Below, piece by piece: positions 1 through 8,087 of a DNA stretch of 41,018 bases; position 1 is the stretch's first letter, and the number at the start of each line of letters is the position of its first letter. Below the pieces are notes generated by a model. It made no database searches. It saw only the letters and a program-made list of their open reading frames with translations, and was not told the origin of the DNA. This stretch comes from Candidatus Brockarchaeota archaeon (lineage in GTDB: Archaea; Thermoproteota; EX4484-205; JAAOZP01), in the NCBI GenBank assembly GCA_017601345.1, contig JAFNIT010000010.1, positions 1 through 41,018 of the forward strand, given 5' to 3'. The position numbers were made by a program, and so were the translations under genes.

Positions 1-441
1 CCTGAGAAAAACGATTTGATAAGGTCTACTCTGAAAACAGTTATGCTGAATCCTGACGAAGTATTGGGAAGATTTCCTCATCAATTGAGCGGAGGACAGA
101 TGCAACGCATCTTGGTGGCGAGAGCTCTTCTAGTAGGCTCCGAGTTACTGTTGGCTGACGAGCCGACTAGTATGATAGATGCCTCCACACGTGCAGGAAT
201 ATTAAACCTCTTGCTGGATTTGAAAGAAGACAGGGAATTGTCAATACTCTTCATAACCCATGACATCGGGCAAGCCCAATACCTGTCTGATAAGATACTT
301 GTTATGAATAAAGGCGAGGTTGTTGAAGAAGGTGCTAGAGATGAGATATTTTCTCATCCAAAACATCCCTACACTAAGATGTTGCTCTCCAGCGCTCCTA
401 GGCTCTACGAAAAATGGGAATGGGGACCTGAAGAGTTATAA
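1..441 (+). CDS. Oligopeptide/dipeptide ABC transporter ATP-binding protein, 3' part
   Basis: This is the C-terminal part of an ABC ATPase; the frame is open from base 1, so the start lies outside the window. The ABC signature LSGGQMQR is followed by Walker B LLLADEPTS and the switch histidine in ITHD. The tail HPKHPYTKMLLSSAP is the hallmark of the OppD/OppF (DppD/DppF) C-terminal extension of peptide importers. Family knowledge: two such ATPases power a pair of membrane permeases that import peptides delivered by a surface binding protein. The next gene on the same strand encodes such a binding protein, which supports the assignment. The substrate cannot be read from the ATPase. Signature, Walker B and switch histidine are intact, so the gene looks functional. 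Confidence 0.9.
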   Translation, partial: PEKNDLIRSTLKTVMLNPDEVLGRFPHQLSGGQMQRILVARALLVGSELLLADEPTSMIDASTRAGILNLLLDLKEDRELSILFITHDIGQAQYLSDKILVMNKGEVVEEGARDEIFSHPKHPYTKMLLSSAPRLYEKWEWGPEEL

Positions 442-501
442 AAAGAGTAGTAGTTATAGTTAAAAAGAATAGTCATTAAAAAACAAATGCTCAGAAAACT
501 T

Positions 502-509
502 TTTAAATA
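502..509 (+). promoter_or_regulatory. TATA-like box before the solute-binding protein gene
   Basis: TTTAAATA lies about 40 nt before the chosen ATG (546). An archaeal transcript would begin near 530, leaving a short leader that carries the AGGTGAT Shine-Dalgarno sequence at 535-541. The solute-binding protein therefore probably has its own promoter in addition to read-through from the ATPase gene. Confidence 0.5.
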
Positions 510-545
510 CCTATAAATTACTTAAGGCTGTAAAAGGTGATAAAG

Positions 546-2741
546 ATGGGAAATAAGAAACAGTATTTTGTGACCCTGTTGGTAGCTACAATCCTCCTTC
601 TGACAACAGCCTTTCCCACAGGTGTTCTGCAGGTGAGTGCTCAGCAAATACCTAGGAACAGGATAGTCTGGGGATGCGGCTACTGGCCTGACCAGTCTAA
701 CTTCAACCCCGTTACGCAGCTAGAGGGAGCATGCGGCTGGGACGTCGTGCTAATGTATGAGCCGATGTTCGGCGTCGATGCTGCAAGCGGTAAGCTCATA
801 AAAGAGCTTGGCGAGAGCATAGAATGGATTAATAACGGGCTTGGAATAAAGATTACCCTGAGATCCGGCATATACTGGGTTAGGATAACTGATTGGAGTG
901 CTTGGAGCGGTACAACGGAGGTAAGTACTGCCGGCATAGAGCAGTACAGGCCAATAACTACAGATGATGTTGAATACAGCTTCTTCCTCTATGGCGCTTT
1001 ACCGAACTCGCCTCCTCAAGCATGGTACATGAGCGGCCTTAAATCCAGGATAAGGGAGTTTGAAAAAGTTGATGATAGGACTTTCATAATTCATCTGAAG
1101 GACGAGTACAGGTACAGCTCAGTGGCATGGCGCACTCTAACCCGTGCCTATCCAATACTGCCCAAGGATGTTTGGGAGGAGGTCTACGCCGGCTCATGGG
1201 ACAACATTAATGCTTTTACGAACGACTGGGCCAGCAAAGACTTCCCGACAAAATGGATGGTGGCCTCAGGAATGTATCTTCCATGGTTCCATGACCCTGT
1301 TAGAAAAGCATACACTATCATGAAGAAGAACCCGCTCTGGTGGGGCAAGAATGTTCTAGGAGAGCCTGCACCAGACTTCTTCGGCTATAGGGGTGGGAAC
1401 TACTACGGTAGTAACGAGGCCATTTACGCTGACCTCCAAGCCGGAATGATAGACTGGGACGGCAACTACGTGCCCCCGGACGTGTGGCAGGCTCCAGGCT
1501 TCCTGAAAACATACTTCAAGAACCCGCCGTACTTCCCAGAGAGCAGTACTCTGTTACTAGTACCTAACCACCGCAAATACCCGCTTTGCGAACCATGGCT
1601 ACGCAAGGCTATAACCATGGTGATAGACTACGAGAAGGTTAACCTCGCTTCCTCAGGATACTTATTCGACCCAAGCCCGCTATTGCTGCCCTGGACTGAT
1701 GCTCCAGCTAGGGAGCTTGTTAACGAGACGCTCGAAAGAGAGTACATACTGAAGTACGGAACATACAGTGGTAAGAATATGTATGACTTCGCAGCTAGAG
1801 CACTGGCTATCCTGAGCGAACACTGCATTAAGGTCGGTGGCTCCTGGTATACTAAAGATGGTCCAAGCATGGACTGGGTTAGGAGGATGATGGACTACTA
1901 CGGTGACATTGAACTCGTTGTAGGCAAGGTTAAGAAACCTGCCTCCTGGTGGCTTGCAAACGGCTTCAGCATTGCAGACCAACTTCCAGACTATCCGGGT
2001 GTGAACGTGAAGCTAGGTGAATCAGATATCGGCACATGGGCTATTCTGGATATTGTTGGATGGACTGACGTTAACGCCATAGACCTTGCTATTGCAGATT
2101 CAGTCAGCAGGTACTTAGGCATACCGTTCACCGTAGACTTCAGAGATTGGGGTGGCTACACCGGTGCGATGGATGCTAACACATTCGATTTCGCAGACTA
2201 TTGTATGCATGCTGGAATGAATAACGACCTCTACGAGAGATATATGCAACTATTCGTAGGAACATACTCCGGATGCTGGAACCACTACGGCAGCTACGTT
2301 AACACCGAACTCATTGAGCTCATTGAAAGCCTTGACACGCTGACCGGCGACGCTAAGAAACGGGCAGCCCAGAGGATACAGGAGATAGTTCTCGAAGAGC
2401 TTCCGATAATACCTGCGGGAGGGCATCCCAACTGGTACATCTACAGTACGAAGTACTGGGAAGGATGGCCCAATGAGGATAATCCATTACTGCCAGCAGG
2501 ACCGTACTGCGGAAGCACACAGGCCCACGTGAGAGAGTATGTGAGGAGACTAAAGCCTGCAGGTGTTGCTCCAACACCAACTCCAACACCAACACCAACT
2601 CTAACTCCAACGCCGACTCCAACGCCCACTCCCACTCCAACACCGACTCCTGGAATTCCAACAGAGATGGTCGTGGCAATAGTGGTAATAATCATCATAG
2701 TGGTAATCATAGTGATACTCCTCCGAAGACGCAAAAAGTAA
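546..2741 (+). CDS. Extracellular solute-binding protein, family 5 (peptide/oligosaccharide type), membrane-anchored
   Basis: A 731-residue substrate receptor for the ABC importer encoded upstream. It has an N-terminal signal peptide (hydrophobic run roughly residues 8-30, small residues near VSAQQ), a long family 5 (OppA/DppA-like) periplasmic-binding fold rich in aromatic residues, a threonine-proline linker (PTPTPTP repeats, residues about 680-705), and a C-terminal transmembrane helix followed by RRRKK. This layout, with a stalk and a C-terminal anchor, is typical of archaeal surface binding proteins. I chose the ATG at 546 because AGGTGAT (535-541) sits just upstream; a GTG at 537 overlaps that site and is less likely. 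The ligand (peptide or oligosaccharide) cannot be told from sequence. Confidence 0.9.
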   Translation: MGNKKQYFVTLLVATILLLTTAFPTGVLQVSAQQIPRNRIVWGCGYWPDQSNFNPVTQLEGACGWDVVLMYEPMFGVDAASGKLIKELGESIEWINNGLGIKITLRSGIYWVRITDWSAWSGTTEVSTAGIEQYRPITTDDVEYSFFLYGALPNSPPQAWYMSGLKSRIREFEKVDDRTFIIHLKDEYRYSSVAWRTLTRAYPILPKDVWEEVYAGSWDNINAFTNDWASKDFPTKWMVASGMYLPWFHDPVRKAYTIMKKNPLWWGKNVLGEPAPDFFGYRGGNYYGSNEAIYADLQAGMIDWDGNYVPPDVWQAPGFLKTYFKNPPYFPESSTLLLVPNHRKYPLCEPWLRKAITMVIDYEKVNLASSGYLFDPSPLLLPWTDAPARELVNETLEREYILKYGTYSGKNMYDFAARALAILSEHCIKVGGSWYTKDGPSMDWVRRMMDYYGDIELVVGKVKKPASWWLANGFSIADQLPDYPGVNVKLGESDIGTWAILDIVGWTDVNAIDLAIADSVSRYLGIPFTVDFRDWGGYTGAMDANTFDFADYCMHAGMNNDLYERYMQLFVGTYSGCWNHYGSYVNTELIELIESLDTLTGDAKKRAAQRIQEIVLEELPIIPAGGHPNWYIYSTKYWEGWPNEDNPLLPAGPYCGSTQAHVREYVRRLKPAGVAPTPTPTPTPTLTPTPTPTPTPTPTPTPGIPTEMVVAIVVIIIIVVIIVILLRRRKK
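2571..2652 (+). repeat. Pro-Thr codon repeat encoding the stalk of the binding protein
   Basis: Imperfect tandem hexamers of the CCAACX/ACTCCA type encode alternating threonine-proline residues. They form the extended, probably O-glycosylated stalk between the binding domain and the membrane anchor. Such tracts vary in length by slippage. Confidence 0.85.
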
Positions 2742-2743
2742 AC

Positions 2744-2773
2744 CCTCTATTTCTTTCTATTTTTTATTTCTAC
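2744..2773 (+). terminator. T-rich termination region after the binding protein gene
   Basis: Directly after the TAA stop comes a pyrimidine-rich stretch with TTTCTTTC and a run of six T. Archaeal RNA polymerase terminates at such U-rich tracts without needing a hairpin, so this probably ends the transporter transcript. Confidence 0.45.
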
Positions 2774-2881
2774 TAATTTGTAAAATTAAAGTCTATACTC
2801 AACGCTTCTTAGCAATGAGAAGCATATTGAGCAGGTATTTTGAAAAACTTTTAAAAGAATCGGTTTTAAAGGTAAAAAGCG

Positions 2882-3706
2882 ATGCTTAACGCGGAGAGCC
2901 TGCTATTAATAAATCTGTTAATTAACGACCTTGCCTACTCCGGTATTCTTAAAGTGATTTTATTAAGTATTGTTCAAGGGATAACAGAATGGTTTCCGGT
3001 TTCTAGTACAGGACACTTGGTTTTCCTTCGAGAGCTACTCAATATTAGGGTTTCAGCAGCATTCGATATACTGCTTCACGCAGGTTCTTTGACTGGAGTA
3101 GTCTTAGTTACTAGAAAAGATTTACATGCCTTACTCAAAGCACTTCTAAAACTTGATTTTTCAAGTAGTGAGGGAAAAATGCTAGTTTATTTAATACTGG
3201 GAACAACCCCCATCGTAACGATAAGTCTATTACTGAAAGAGTTCATCGACGCGATGTTTACAAACCTCTTTTCCACAGGAGTGGCAATGTTAATCAGTGG
3301 AGCGATCCTATACTTGACAAAAAACTATAAGCCCAGGAGCAGATTAAATGCTTCGAATGCACTACTGATAGGAGTCTCCCAGGCACTGGCAATTATACCT
3401 GGTGTTTCCAGGATGGGGATAACAGTTTCAACAGCACTAATCTCTGGTTTGGAATACGACGAGGCCTATAGGTTTTCACTATTACTATCTGTTTTAAGCA
3501 TTACAGGCGGGTGTATTTTCAAACTCAGCGATTTTTGTTTTGAAAATGATCTTATCTTCATCCTTCTCGGCATTGCGATCACTGCTGCAGTAAGTGTTTT
3601 CACCTTAAAACTCTTGAAGAGACAGATGATTAAGCAAAATTTTTACAAGTTTGCATATTATTGCTTACTCGTTGGGGGAGTGATCCTAATCTTAAGCGTT
3701 TTTTAG
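2882..3706 (+). CDS. uppP: Undecaprenyl-diphosphatase family protein (UppP/BacA)
   Basis: A 274-residue polytopic membrane phosphatase. The first signature GITEWFPVSSTGHL (about residues 38-51) carries the glutamate and serines of the BacA active site. The second signature PGVSRMGITVS (about 173-183) carries the catalytic arginine region. The enzyme dephosphorylates polyprenyl diphosphate carriers at the membrane; in an archaeon this would recycle the lipid carrier used for glycan assembly and protein glycosylation. The length matches the family (about 265-280). An AT-rich TTTTAAA element lies just upstream, and the gene appears to be transcribed alone. Confident on family; the natural lipid substrate in this organism is inferred. 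Confidence 0.9.
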   Translation: MLNAESLLLINLLINDLAYSGILKVILLSIVQGITEWFPVSSTGHLVFLRELLNIRVSAAFDILLHAGSLTGVVLVTRKDLHALLKALLKLDFSSSEGKMLVYLILGTTPIVTISLLLKEFIDAMFTNLFSTGVAMLISGAILYLTKNYKPRSRLNASNALLIGVSQALAIIPGVSRMGITVSTALISGLEYDEAYRFSLLLSVLSITGGCIFKLSDFCFENDLIFILLGIAITAAVSVFTLKLLKRQMIKQNFYKFAYYCLLVGGVILILSVF

Positions 3707-3841
3707 ATTCTCATGAAGAAAATGTATGTGCTTCCTGAAATGCTATTTAGAGCATCTTAACATAGAATGTCAAAAATCAGCATATTCTCAGCAATGGGTA
3801 AAACCTAATAAATTTAGAGTCAATTTGGTTTAGCAAAATAG

Positions 3842-3849
3842 TTTAAATA
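3842..3849 (+). promoter_or_regulatory. TATA-like box before the DHH phosphoesterase gene
   Basis: TTTAAATA lies 49 nt before the TTG start at 3891. The predicted transcript start is near 3870, giving a leader of about 20 nt that contains GTGAT at 3879-3883 as a weak Shine-Dalgarno sequence. Confidence 0.4.
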
Positions 3850-3890
3850 TGGTCGATACATAAGCTCAGCTAGAATACAGTGATAATGGC

Positions 3891-4856
3891 TTGAGCTTTG
3901 AACGCGAGGAAGGAAAAAAGATGCTTTTCCAATTCGTAGAAGACCATCCAGAATACACCATATTGAGCGATCCTGATCTTGACGGGATTTTTACTGCAGC
4001 CATCCTTGCAAGAGCTTTAAAGACCGATGCTTCTAGAATCCAGTATCCTAAGCTCAGCGAAATGGGCTCGCTTAAAGTAATTAAGAGCATTTTAATAGAG
4101 CTTCCAATAACCAAGGGATTAACGTACGTGAGCAGAAATGTTCTAATAGATCATCACGAATCTCCTTCTATAGCGCTCTATAATGGCCCAACTAAAATAG
4201 GCGAAGTATTGTTCAACAGCAACTTTAGGAGCGTTTCTAGACTCGTCTATTATGTTTTCGAGGAGAATATTGAAATCGATGAGCAGGGATTAAAGCTGCT
4301 GGATGCAATAGACCAGATAGACTCCGGAAGCATAGTTTCTGAACTGGCAGACAGTTTAAACAAGGCGTTTCTTTTAAACAGTCTGAAAGAGAAGGTTAGA
4401 GAAGAACTTACTCTAATCGTGTACAGAATGGATTGGAATAGCCTATTGAGCTGGATTGACAGAGAACTCAACAAATGGAGTACAGTAGAGGAGGCAATAG
4501 AAAGGATGAAAAATTCTGTAAGAACTGTTGGTAACATCACGTACTTAACTTATGACGTTGCAAGCCAAGTGGAAGCGGCGGCGAGAAGAATACTTATGAT
4601 GAGACTTGAGGAAAGCTCTAAAGGAGTAGTTGTTTGCATAGGGCTAAGGAAGAATAAGCCTGTTTCAGCCACTATAGCCACATATTCAAACCTCGATCTA
4701 AACAGGGTTTACGAGAATCTTAGGAGAAGAGAAGGAATCCAAGCAGGAGGGAGAAAAAACATAGGCGGTATCCAATTCAAGACGGACCTTAGTCTAGAAG
4801 ATGCTTTAAGCCTTATTCAAAACGCTGTTGAAAAATCCTTAATAAATCAGGACTAG
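3891..4856 (+). CDS. DHH family phosphoesterase (RecJ-like)
   Basis: A 321-residue metal-dependent phosphoesterase. Motif I SDPDLDGI (about residues 26-33) and the name-giving DHH in LIDHHES (about 87-89) supply the metal-binding aspartates and histidines; a C-terminal DHHA1 domain is marked by AGGRKNIGG (about 286-294). Archaeal members include RecJ-like nucleases (GAN-type) and oligonucleotide phosphatases; the short length favours a stand-alone oligonucleotide or cyclic-dinucleotide phosphoesterase, but I cannot tell which. The start is a TTG at 3891 (an ATG five bases earlier runs at once into a stop); an internal ATG at 3921 is the alternative. The 3' end overlaps the convergent nucleotidyltransferase gene by four bases. 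Confidence 0.85.
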   Translation: MSFEREEGKKMLFQFVEDHPEYTILSDPDLDGIFTAAILARALKTDASRIQYPKLSEMGSLKVIKSILIELPITKGLTYVSRNVLIDHHESPSIALYNGPTKIGEVLFNSNFRSVSRLVYYVFEENIEIDEQGLKLLDAIDQIDSGSIVSELADSLNKAFLLNSLKEKVREELTLIVYRMDWNSLLSWIDRELNKWSTVEEAIERMKNSVRTVGNITYLTYDVASQVEAAARRILMMRLEESSKGVVVCIGLRKNKPVSATIATYSNLDLNRVYENLRRREGIQAGGRKNIGGIQFKTDLSLEDALSLIQNAVEKSLINQD

Positions 4857-5620
4857 ATGCCTGTCTTCTTTAAGAGATACGCTTCTGCTTCTATCCTATG
4901 CTCCATTCTTCCAATGTCCCTCCAGAAAACTTCCTTAGGTATCCTATAGGCAACCACCTTCTTTCCATCATTGATCATGAGCTTTATTGTATCCGTTATC
5001 CAGTACTCTCCGGAAGGGGAAGCCTCTGTCTTCTTTATATAGTCGAAAACTTCTTTTGTAAAGATTATCGGACCAGAGTTGACGGCGAACATGTCGTCTA
5101 CTCTAATCTTTTCAACATCTTCCCTAGCAGCTTTCTCAAGAATATTTATAACTCGATCGTTACTAACTTCTACAACACCGTAATCTTTATGATCCTTCAT
5201 CATGTAAACCCCCATGGTTACGCTAGCCTCTTCCTTTAAGTGAAACTCGATTTCGCTCTTCAAGAAATCGTAAGGATGGAAAAACGAATCGCCGTAGATC
5301 ACTATAAAATCTTCTTCTATCCAGTTTTCAGCTGTTTGAATAGCTTTGGCAGTGCCCTTGTTCTCCCCTTTTTCACCCATATCTTGATAAAGATAAGAAA
5401 TAGAAATGTTAAACCTGCTCCCATCCCTCAAATATTCCAGTACTTGCCACTTCCCCTCCCCGAGTACTATGAAAACCTTTTTCACGCCCGCGTTTGCAAG
5501 AGCCCTTACACTATACTCTATAACTGGGATTTCTCCTATTAATGACATTTCTTTGTTTATTGCATTGGAATAGGGGCGCATCCTAGTTCCCTTTCCAGCG
5601 GCCAGGATTAGGCCAAGCAT
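4853..5620 (-). CDS. Sugar-phosphate nucleotidyltransferase
   Basis: A 255-residue GT-A-fold enzyme that joins a sugar-1-phosphate to a nucleoside triphosphate to make an NDP-sugar in the cytoplasm. The N-terminal glycine-rich nucleotide loop LAAGKGTRMRPYS (about 5-17), the metal aspartate in VIYGDSFF (about 108-115) and YGVVEV are those of the RmlA/GlmU-N/GalU group. There is no left-handed beta-helix acyltransferase domain, so it is a single-domain form. Probably supplies sugar donors for surface glycans; several related functions lie nearby (UppP, a GT4 glycosyltransferase, a second nucleotidyltransferase at 11.3 kb). Sugar and base specificity cannot be read. Confidence 0.85.
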   Translation of the reverse strand: MLGLILAAGKGTRMRPYSNAINKEMSLIGEIPVIEYSVRALANAGVKKVFIVLGEGKWQVLEYLRDGSRFNISISYLYQDMGEKGENKGTAKAIQTAENWIEEDFIVIYGDSFFHPYDFLKSEIEFHLKEEASVTMGVYMMKDHKDYGVVEVSNDRVINILEKAAREDVEKIRVDDMFAVNSGPIIFTKEVFDYIKKTEASPSGEYWITDTIKLMINDGKKVVAYRIPKEVFWRDIGRMEHRIEAEAYLLKKTGI

Positions 5621-5747
5621 TTTTAACTAGGTGGAAATTGTTCATACTTAAGGCTTGTGCTTTTTGAGTTCCAAAAATACTCTACGTGTCTGTATTAGAC
5701 ACATATCCAAAAAGTTAATTAACAACTCTGACAAGTATGTTATAATA

Positions 5748-6971
5748 ATGACAGACAGTATGGAGAAGGGAGAAACATTTTTTGATAAAAGTCTAAGAGG
5801 TTTTGAAAAACTTTTTGAAGAGCTGAGCGAATATGGTTTAACTCCCAATGAGGCCAAGGTCTTCATACAACTTCTAAAGCTTGGACCAATAACTGCAAGC
5901 GAAATAGGGCGTTCACTAGGAATTTCTAGGACAGAGGTTTACAATATTTTGACCAGTCTTCAGAACAAGGGTATTATAGAGGCGAGTCTAGATCGCCCTG
6001 CTAAGTTTTCTGCAATAGGCTTCGAGAAAGCCCTGGATATTTTGATCGATGCGGAGAGAAGGAAAGTTATGGCTATGGAAAAGAGTAAGGAGGAATTACT
6101 GGAAATTTGGAAAACAGTACAAGTGCCCTCAGTATTAGAAGAGAGGGAGAAGCTTCAGCTTCTTAAAGGCATGGAGCAGATATATGCTAGGTTTTCAGAC
6201 ATGTTAAGTGGAGCTAAGGAAGAAGTTAATATCGTAGCCTTTGGAGCAGACCTCGTAAGAGCATACAATGCTGGAGTATTATACAAAGTTAGAGATCTTA
6301 ATAGGAAGAATGTTCGCGTCCAAATACTTACTCACGGAATATCTAGGGCTTCAAGCATAATATCTTACCTTAAGAAGTATGCTGAAATAATGGAGGTAGC
6401 GGCGCCAGGGCTTTCAGCACCCTATTTTATAATAGTCGACAATAAGCAACTCCTCTTGTTTACCAAGCCTCCCGGAAGCAGCAGGATGGAGAGAAAGGAG
6501 GCTACTGCACTTTGGACAAACAGCAATGCGCTTGTACAATCCCTTAAAAAACTGTTCAACGGGATGATTCAACCGGAGGAGGTTGTTGTTAAACCTCTTT
6601 CTGTAGAGCAGGAGATGAAGAAGAACGAGGAAGAACGTATCGCCTTCAGAAAGCAATTTGTAGAAAACCTTTCGATGATAGGTTTAAGGGCTGAAGAGAA
6701 TTTTAAAATCACGGGAAACTCAGGAATAACCCACGAATTCGACATAGGCGTCTTTAGTGAAGATAAGCCGATAGTGTGCGATATCATTTTCGACATATCT
6801 AGTATTACGGTCGCCCCAGTAGTAAAATTCTACACTAAAAGGAATGATGTTGCAGACATGATTAAGGATTCTACGCTGATAGTTAAGCCAAGGCTTACAA
6901 GGGACGCAAGGGAACTTGCCGAATTCTACAAAATCAGGGTGGTGGAGCTGCAGCCTCATGTTGGGGGATGA
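5748..6971 (+). CDS. TrmB-family transcriptional regulator
   Basis: A 407-residue cytoplasmic regulator. Residues about 22-95 form a TrmB winged helix (YGLTPNEAKVFIQLL, then SEIGRSLGISRTEVYNIL as the recognition helix). A helical segment and a PLD-like TrmB C-terminal domain follow (about 125-270); the last ~130 residues form an extra domain, with EFDIG, CDIIFDIS and repeated basic and acidic helices, that I do not recognise and that slightly resembles a nuclease-fold domain. I prefer the ATG at 5748 over upstream possibilities because the winged helix begins shortly after it and the preceding residues look non-coding. The stop overlaps the ATG of the next regulator (ATGA), so the two are translated together. 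Confidence 0.8.
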   Translation: MTDSMEKGETFFDKSLRGFEKLFEELSEYGLTPNEAKVFIQLLKLGPITASEIGRSLGISRTEVYNILTSLQNKGIIEASLDRPAKFSAIGFEKALDILIDAERRKVMAMEKSKEELLEIWKTVQVPSVLEEREKLQLLKGMEQIYARFSDMLSGAKEEVNIVAFGADLVRAYNAGVLYKVRDLNRKNVRVQILTHGISRASSIISYLKKYAEIMEVAAPGLSAPYFIIVDNKQLLLFTKPPGSSRMERKEATALWTNSNALVQSLKKLFNGMIQPEEVVVKPLSVEQEMKKNEEERIAFRKQFVENLSMIGLRAEENFKITGNSGITHEFDIGVFSEDKPIVCDIIFDISSITVAPVVKFYTKRNDVADMIKDSTLIVKPRLTRDARELAEFYKIRVVELQPHVGG

Positions 6972-7633
6972 TAGCCTTGGCAACGCTTGATGAAACAGAT
7001 TTGAAAATACTTGCAGCATTAAACCTAAATCCCAAAGCGTCTTATGAGGATATTGCTCACGTTGCCGACGTGTCTATTGAAGAAGTTGAAAAACGTATGA
7101 AAAGGATGATGGATGAAGGAATCATAATAAATTACGGATTAAAGCTTAGAGAAGATATCATAAGTATGCTTCCTTCTAAAGAATCTTTGAAAGAGTTTGA
7201 GAAGAAGATAGTTTTTAAGGCAAGCGATATAGCTGGATTAGCAAGCGAAGTTAATAGGGTTTTTGGAACGGGTTCCGGAATAATCCTAAACTACGCCGGG
7301 ATTGGAATTGGGCAAAGCATTGCTAATGAAAAAACGCTTTCCAGTAAAGAGGAAGCTTTTACAGTTATTAGAAAAGCCTTGGAAGAGAGGGGTTTTGGAG
7401 AAGTGTTTACTGAATTCGACCCTGCTTCTTCCTCCGGGAGAATATTGTTTAAAGACATGCCTTTTCCGAAGGATAATCAATTACATGAAATTTTAGAGAT
7501 GCTAGTAAGAGGCATTTTTCAAGGGTTTATCAGCAAAGTTCTAAAGACGAATAAGATCTCCTTGTCGAAAGAAAAATGCGTTGCTAAAGGCGATAACGTA
7601 TGCATATTTACATTCAAAATCGAAAGCCTATGA
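6968..7633 (+). CDS. Lrp/AsnC-type HTH fused to a V4R ligand-binding domain
   Basis: A 221-residue predicted transcription regulator. Residues about 6-55 form an Lrp/AsnC-like winged helix (DETDLKILAALNLNPKASYE onward). The rest is a V4R (4VR) domain, recognised by its C-terminal pattern with a cysteine in EKCVAKGDNVCIFTF and the glycine-rich GIGIGQS segment. V4R domains bind small hydrophobic ligands or metal through conserved cysteines. Translation is coupled to the upstream TrmB gene through an ATGA overlap, so the pair probably acts on the same pathway. The ligand is unknown. Confidence 0.75.
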   Translation: MIALATLDETDLKILAALNLNPKASYEDIAHVADVSIEEVEKRMKRMMDEGIIINYGLKLREDIISMLPSKESLKEFEKKIVFKASDIAGLASEVNRVFGTGSGIILNYAGIGIGQSIANEKTLSSKEEAFTVIRKALEERGFGEVFTEFDPASSSGRILFKDMPFPKDNQLHEILEMLVRGIFQGFISKVLKTNKISLSKEKCVAKGDNVCIFTFKIESL

Positions 7634-7655
7634 ATATTCTAATTGTTTTTGATAA

Positions 7656-8087
7656 ATGACGAGCAATCTGAAAGGAAGCATATTCAGGTCGTTAACAAGG
7701 AAGGAAGCGGAAGATCTGATTAACGCTGTCAAACATGATAAATACTGGAAGGTCAGTCCTGAAGACAGGGATTTCATATTCGTGGTTGTTCTTTCAAGGG
7801 CAAGAATAAAATCTAGAAGAGGAATGTACGCTAAGGCAACACACTTCAGGAGAATCGAGGTAGTTAAAGAAGCTGCTAGGTTTTGCCGAAGATGGAGGAT
7901 CCTGTTAGTGGATAAGAGGAGAATGCTAGCGGTATCCGTGTTAACCTGGAGGGCTTTCAATAAGATAGTTTCTAAAAGAGTGGGGCCCATCGTCCGCTTT
8001 ATTCTCTTACATAGCACTCTTCCTCCATACATTAACGAGAAAGCATTATCTAAGATTCTAGAAAATTACGACTTAGAACAGATTTGA
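7656..8087 (+). CDS. Hypothetical basic protein
   Basis: A 143-residue protein I do not recognise. It is rich in arginine and lysine (for example RARIKSRRGMYAK and RFCRRWRILLVDKRR), has no signal peptide or clear membrane helix, and contains one cysteine in RFCRR. The ATG at 7656 is clear. Its TGA overlaps the TTG start of the glycosyltransferase (TTGA), so the two are probably co-translated, and it lies 22 bp after the V4R regulator. The basic surface could bind nucleic acid, but this is a guess. Confidence 0.6.
   Translation: MTSNLKGSIFRSLTRKEAEDLINAVKHDKYWKVSPEDRDFIFVVVLSRARIKSRRGMYAKATHFRRIEVVKEAARFCRRWRILLVDKRRMLAVSVLTWRAFNKIVSKRVGPIVRFILLHSTLPPYINEKALSKILENYDLEQI

Noticed and set aside
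2441-2734. Minus-strand frame of valine-glycine repeats under the binding protein gene
   Set aside because: It is the reverse translation of the threonine-proline repeat and has no independent support.
3741-3765. Small hairpin after uppP (ATGCT/AGCAT)
   Set aside because: Only five base pairs with no T-run; it is too weak to call a terminator.
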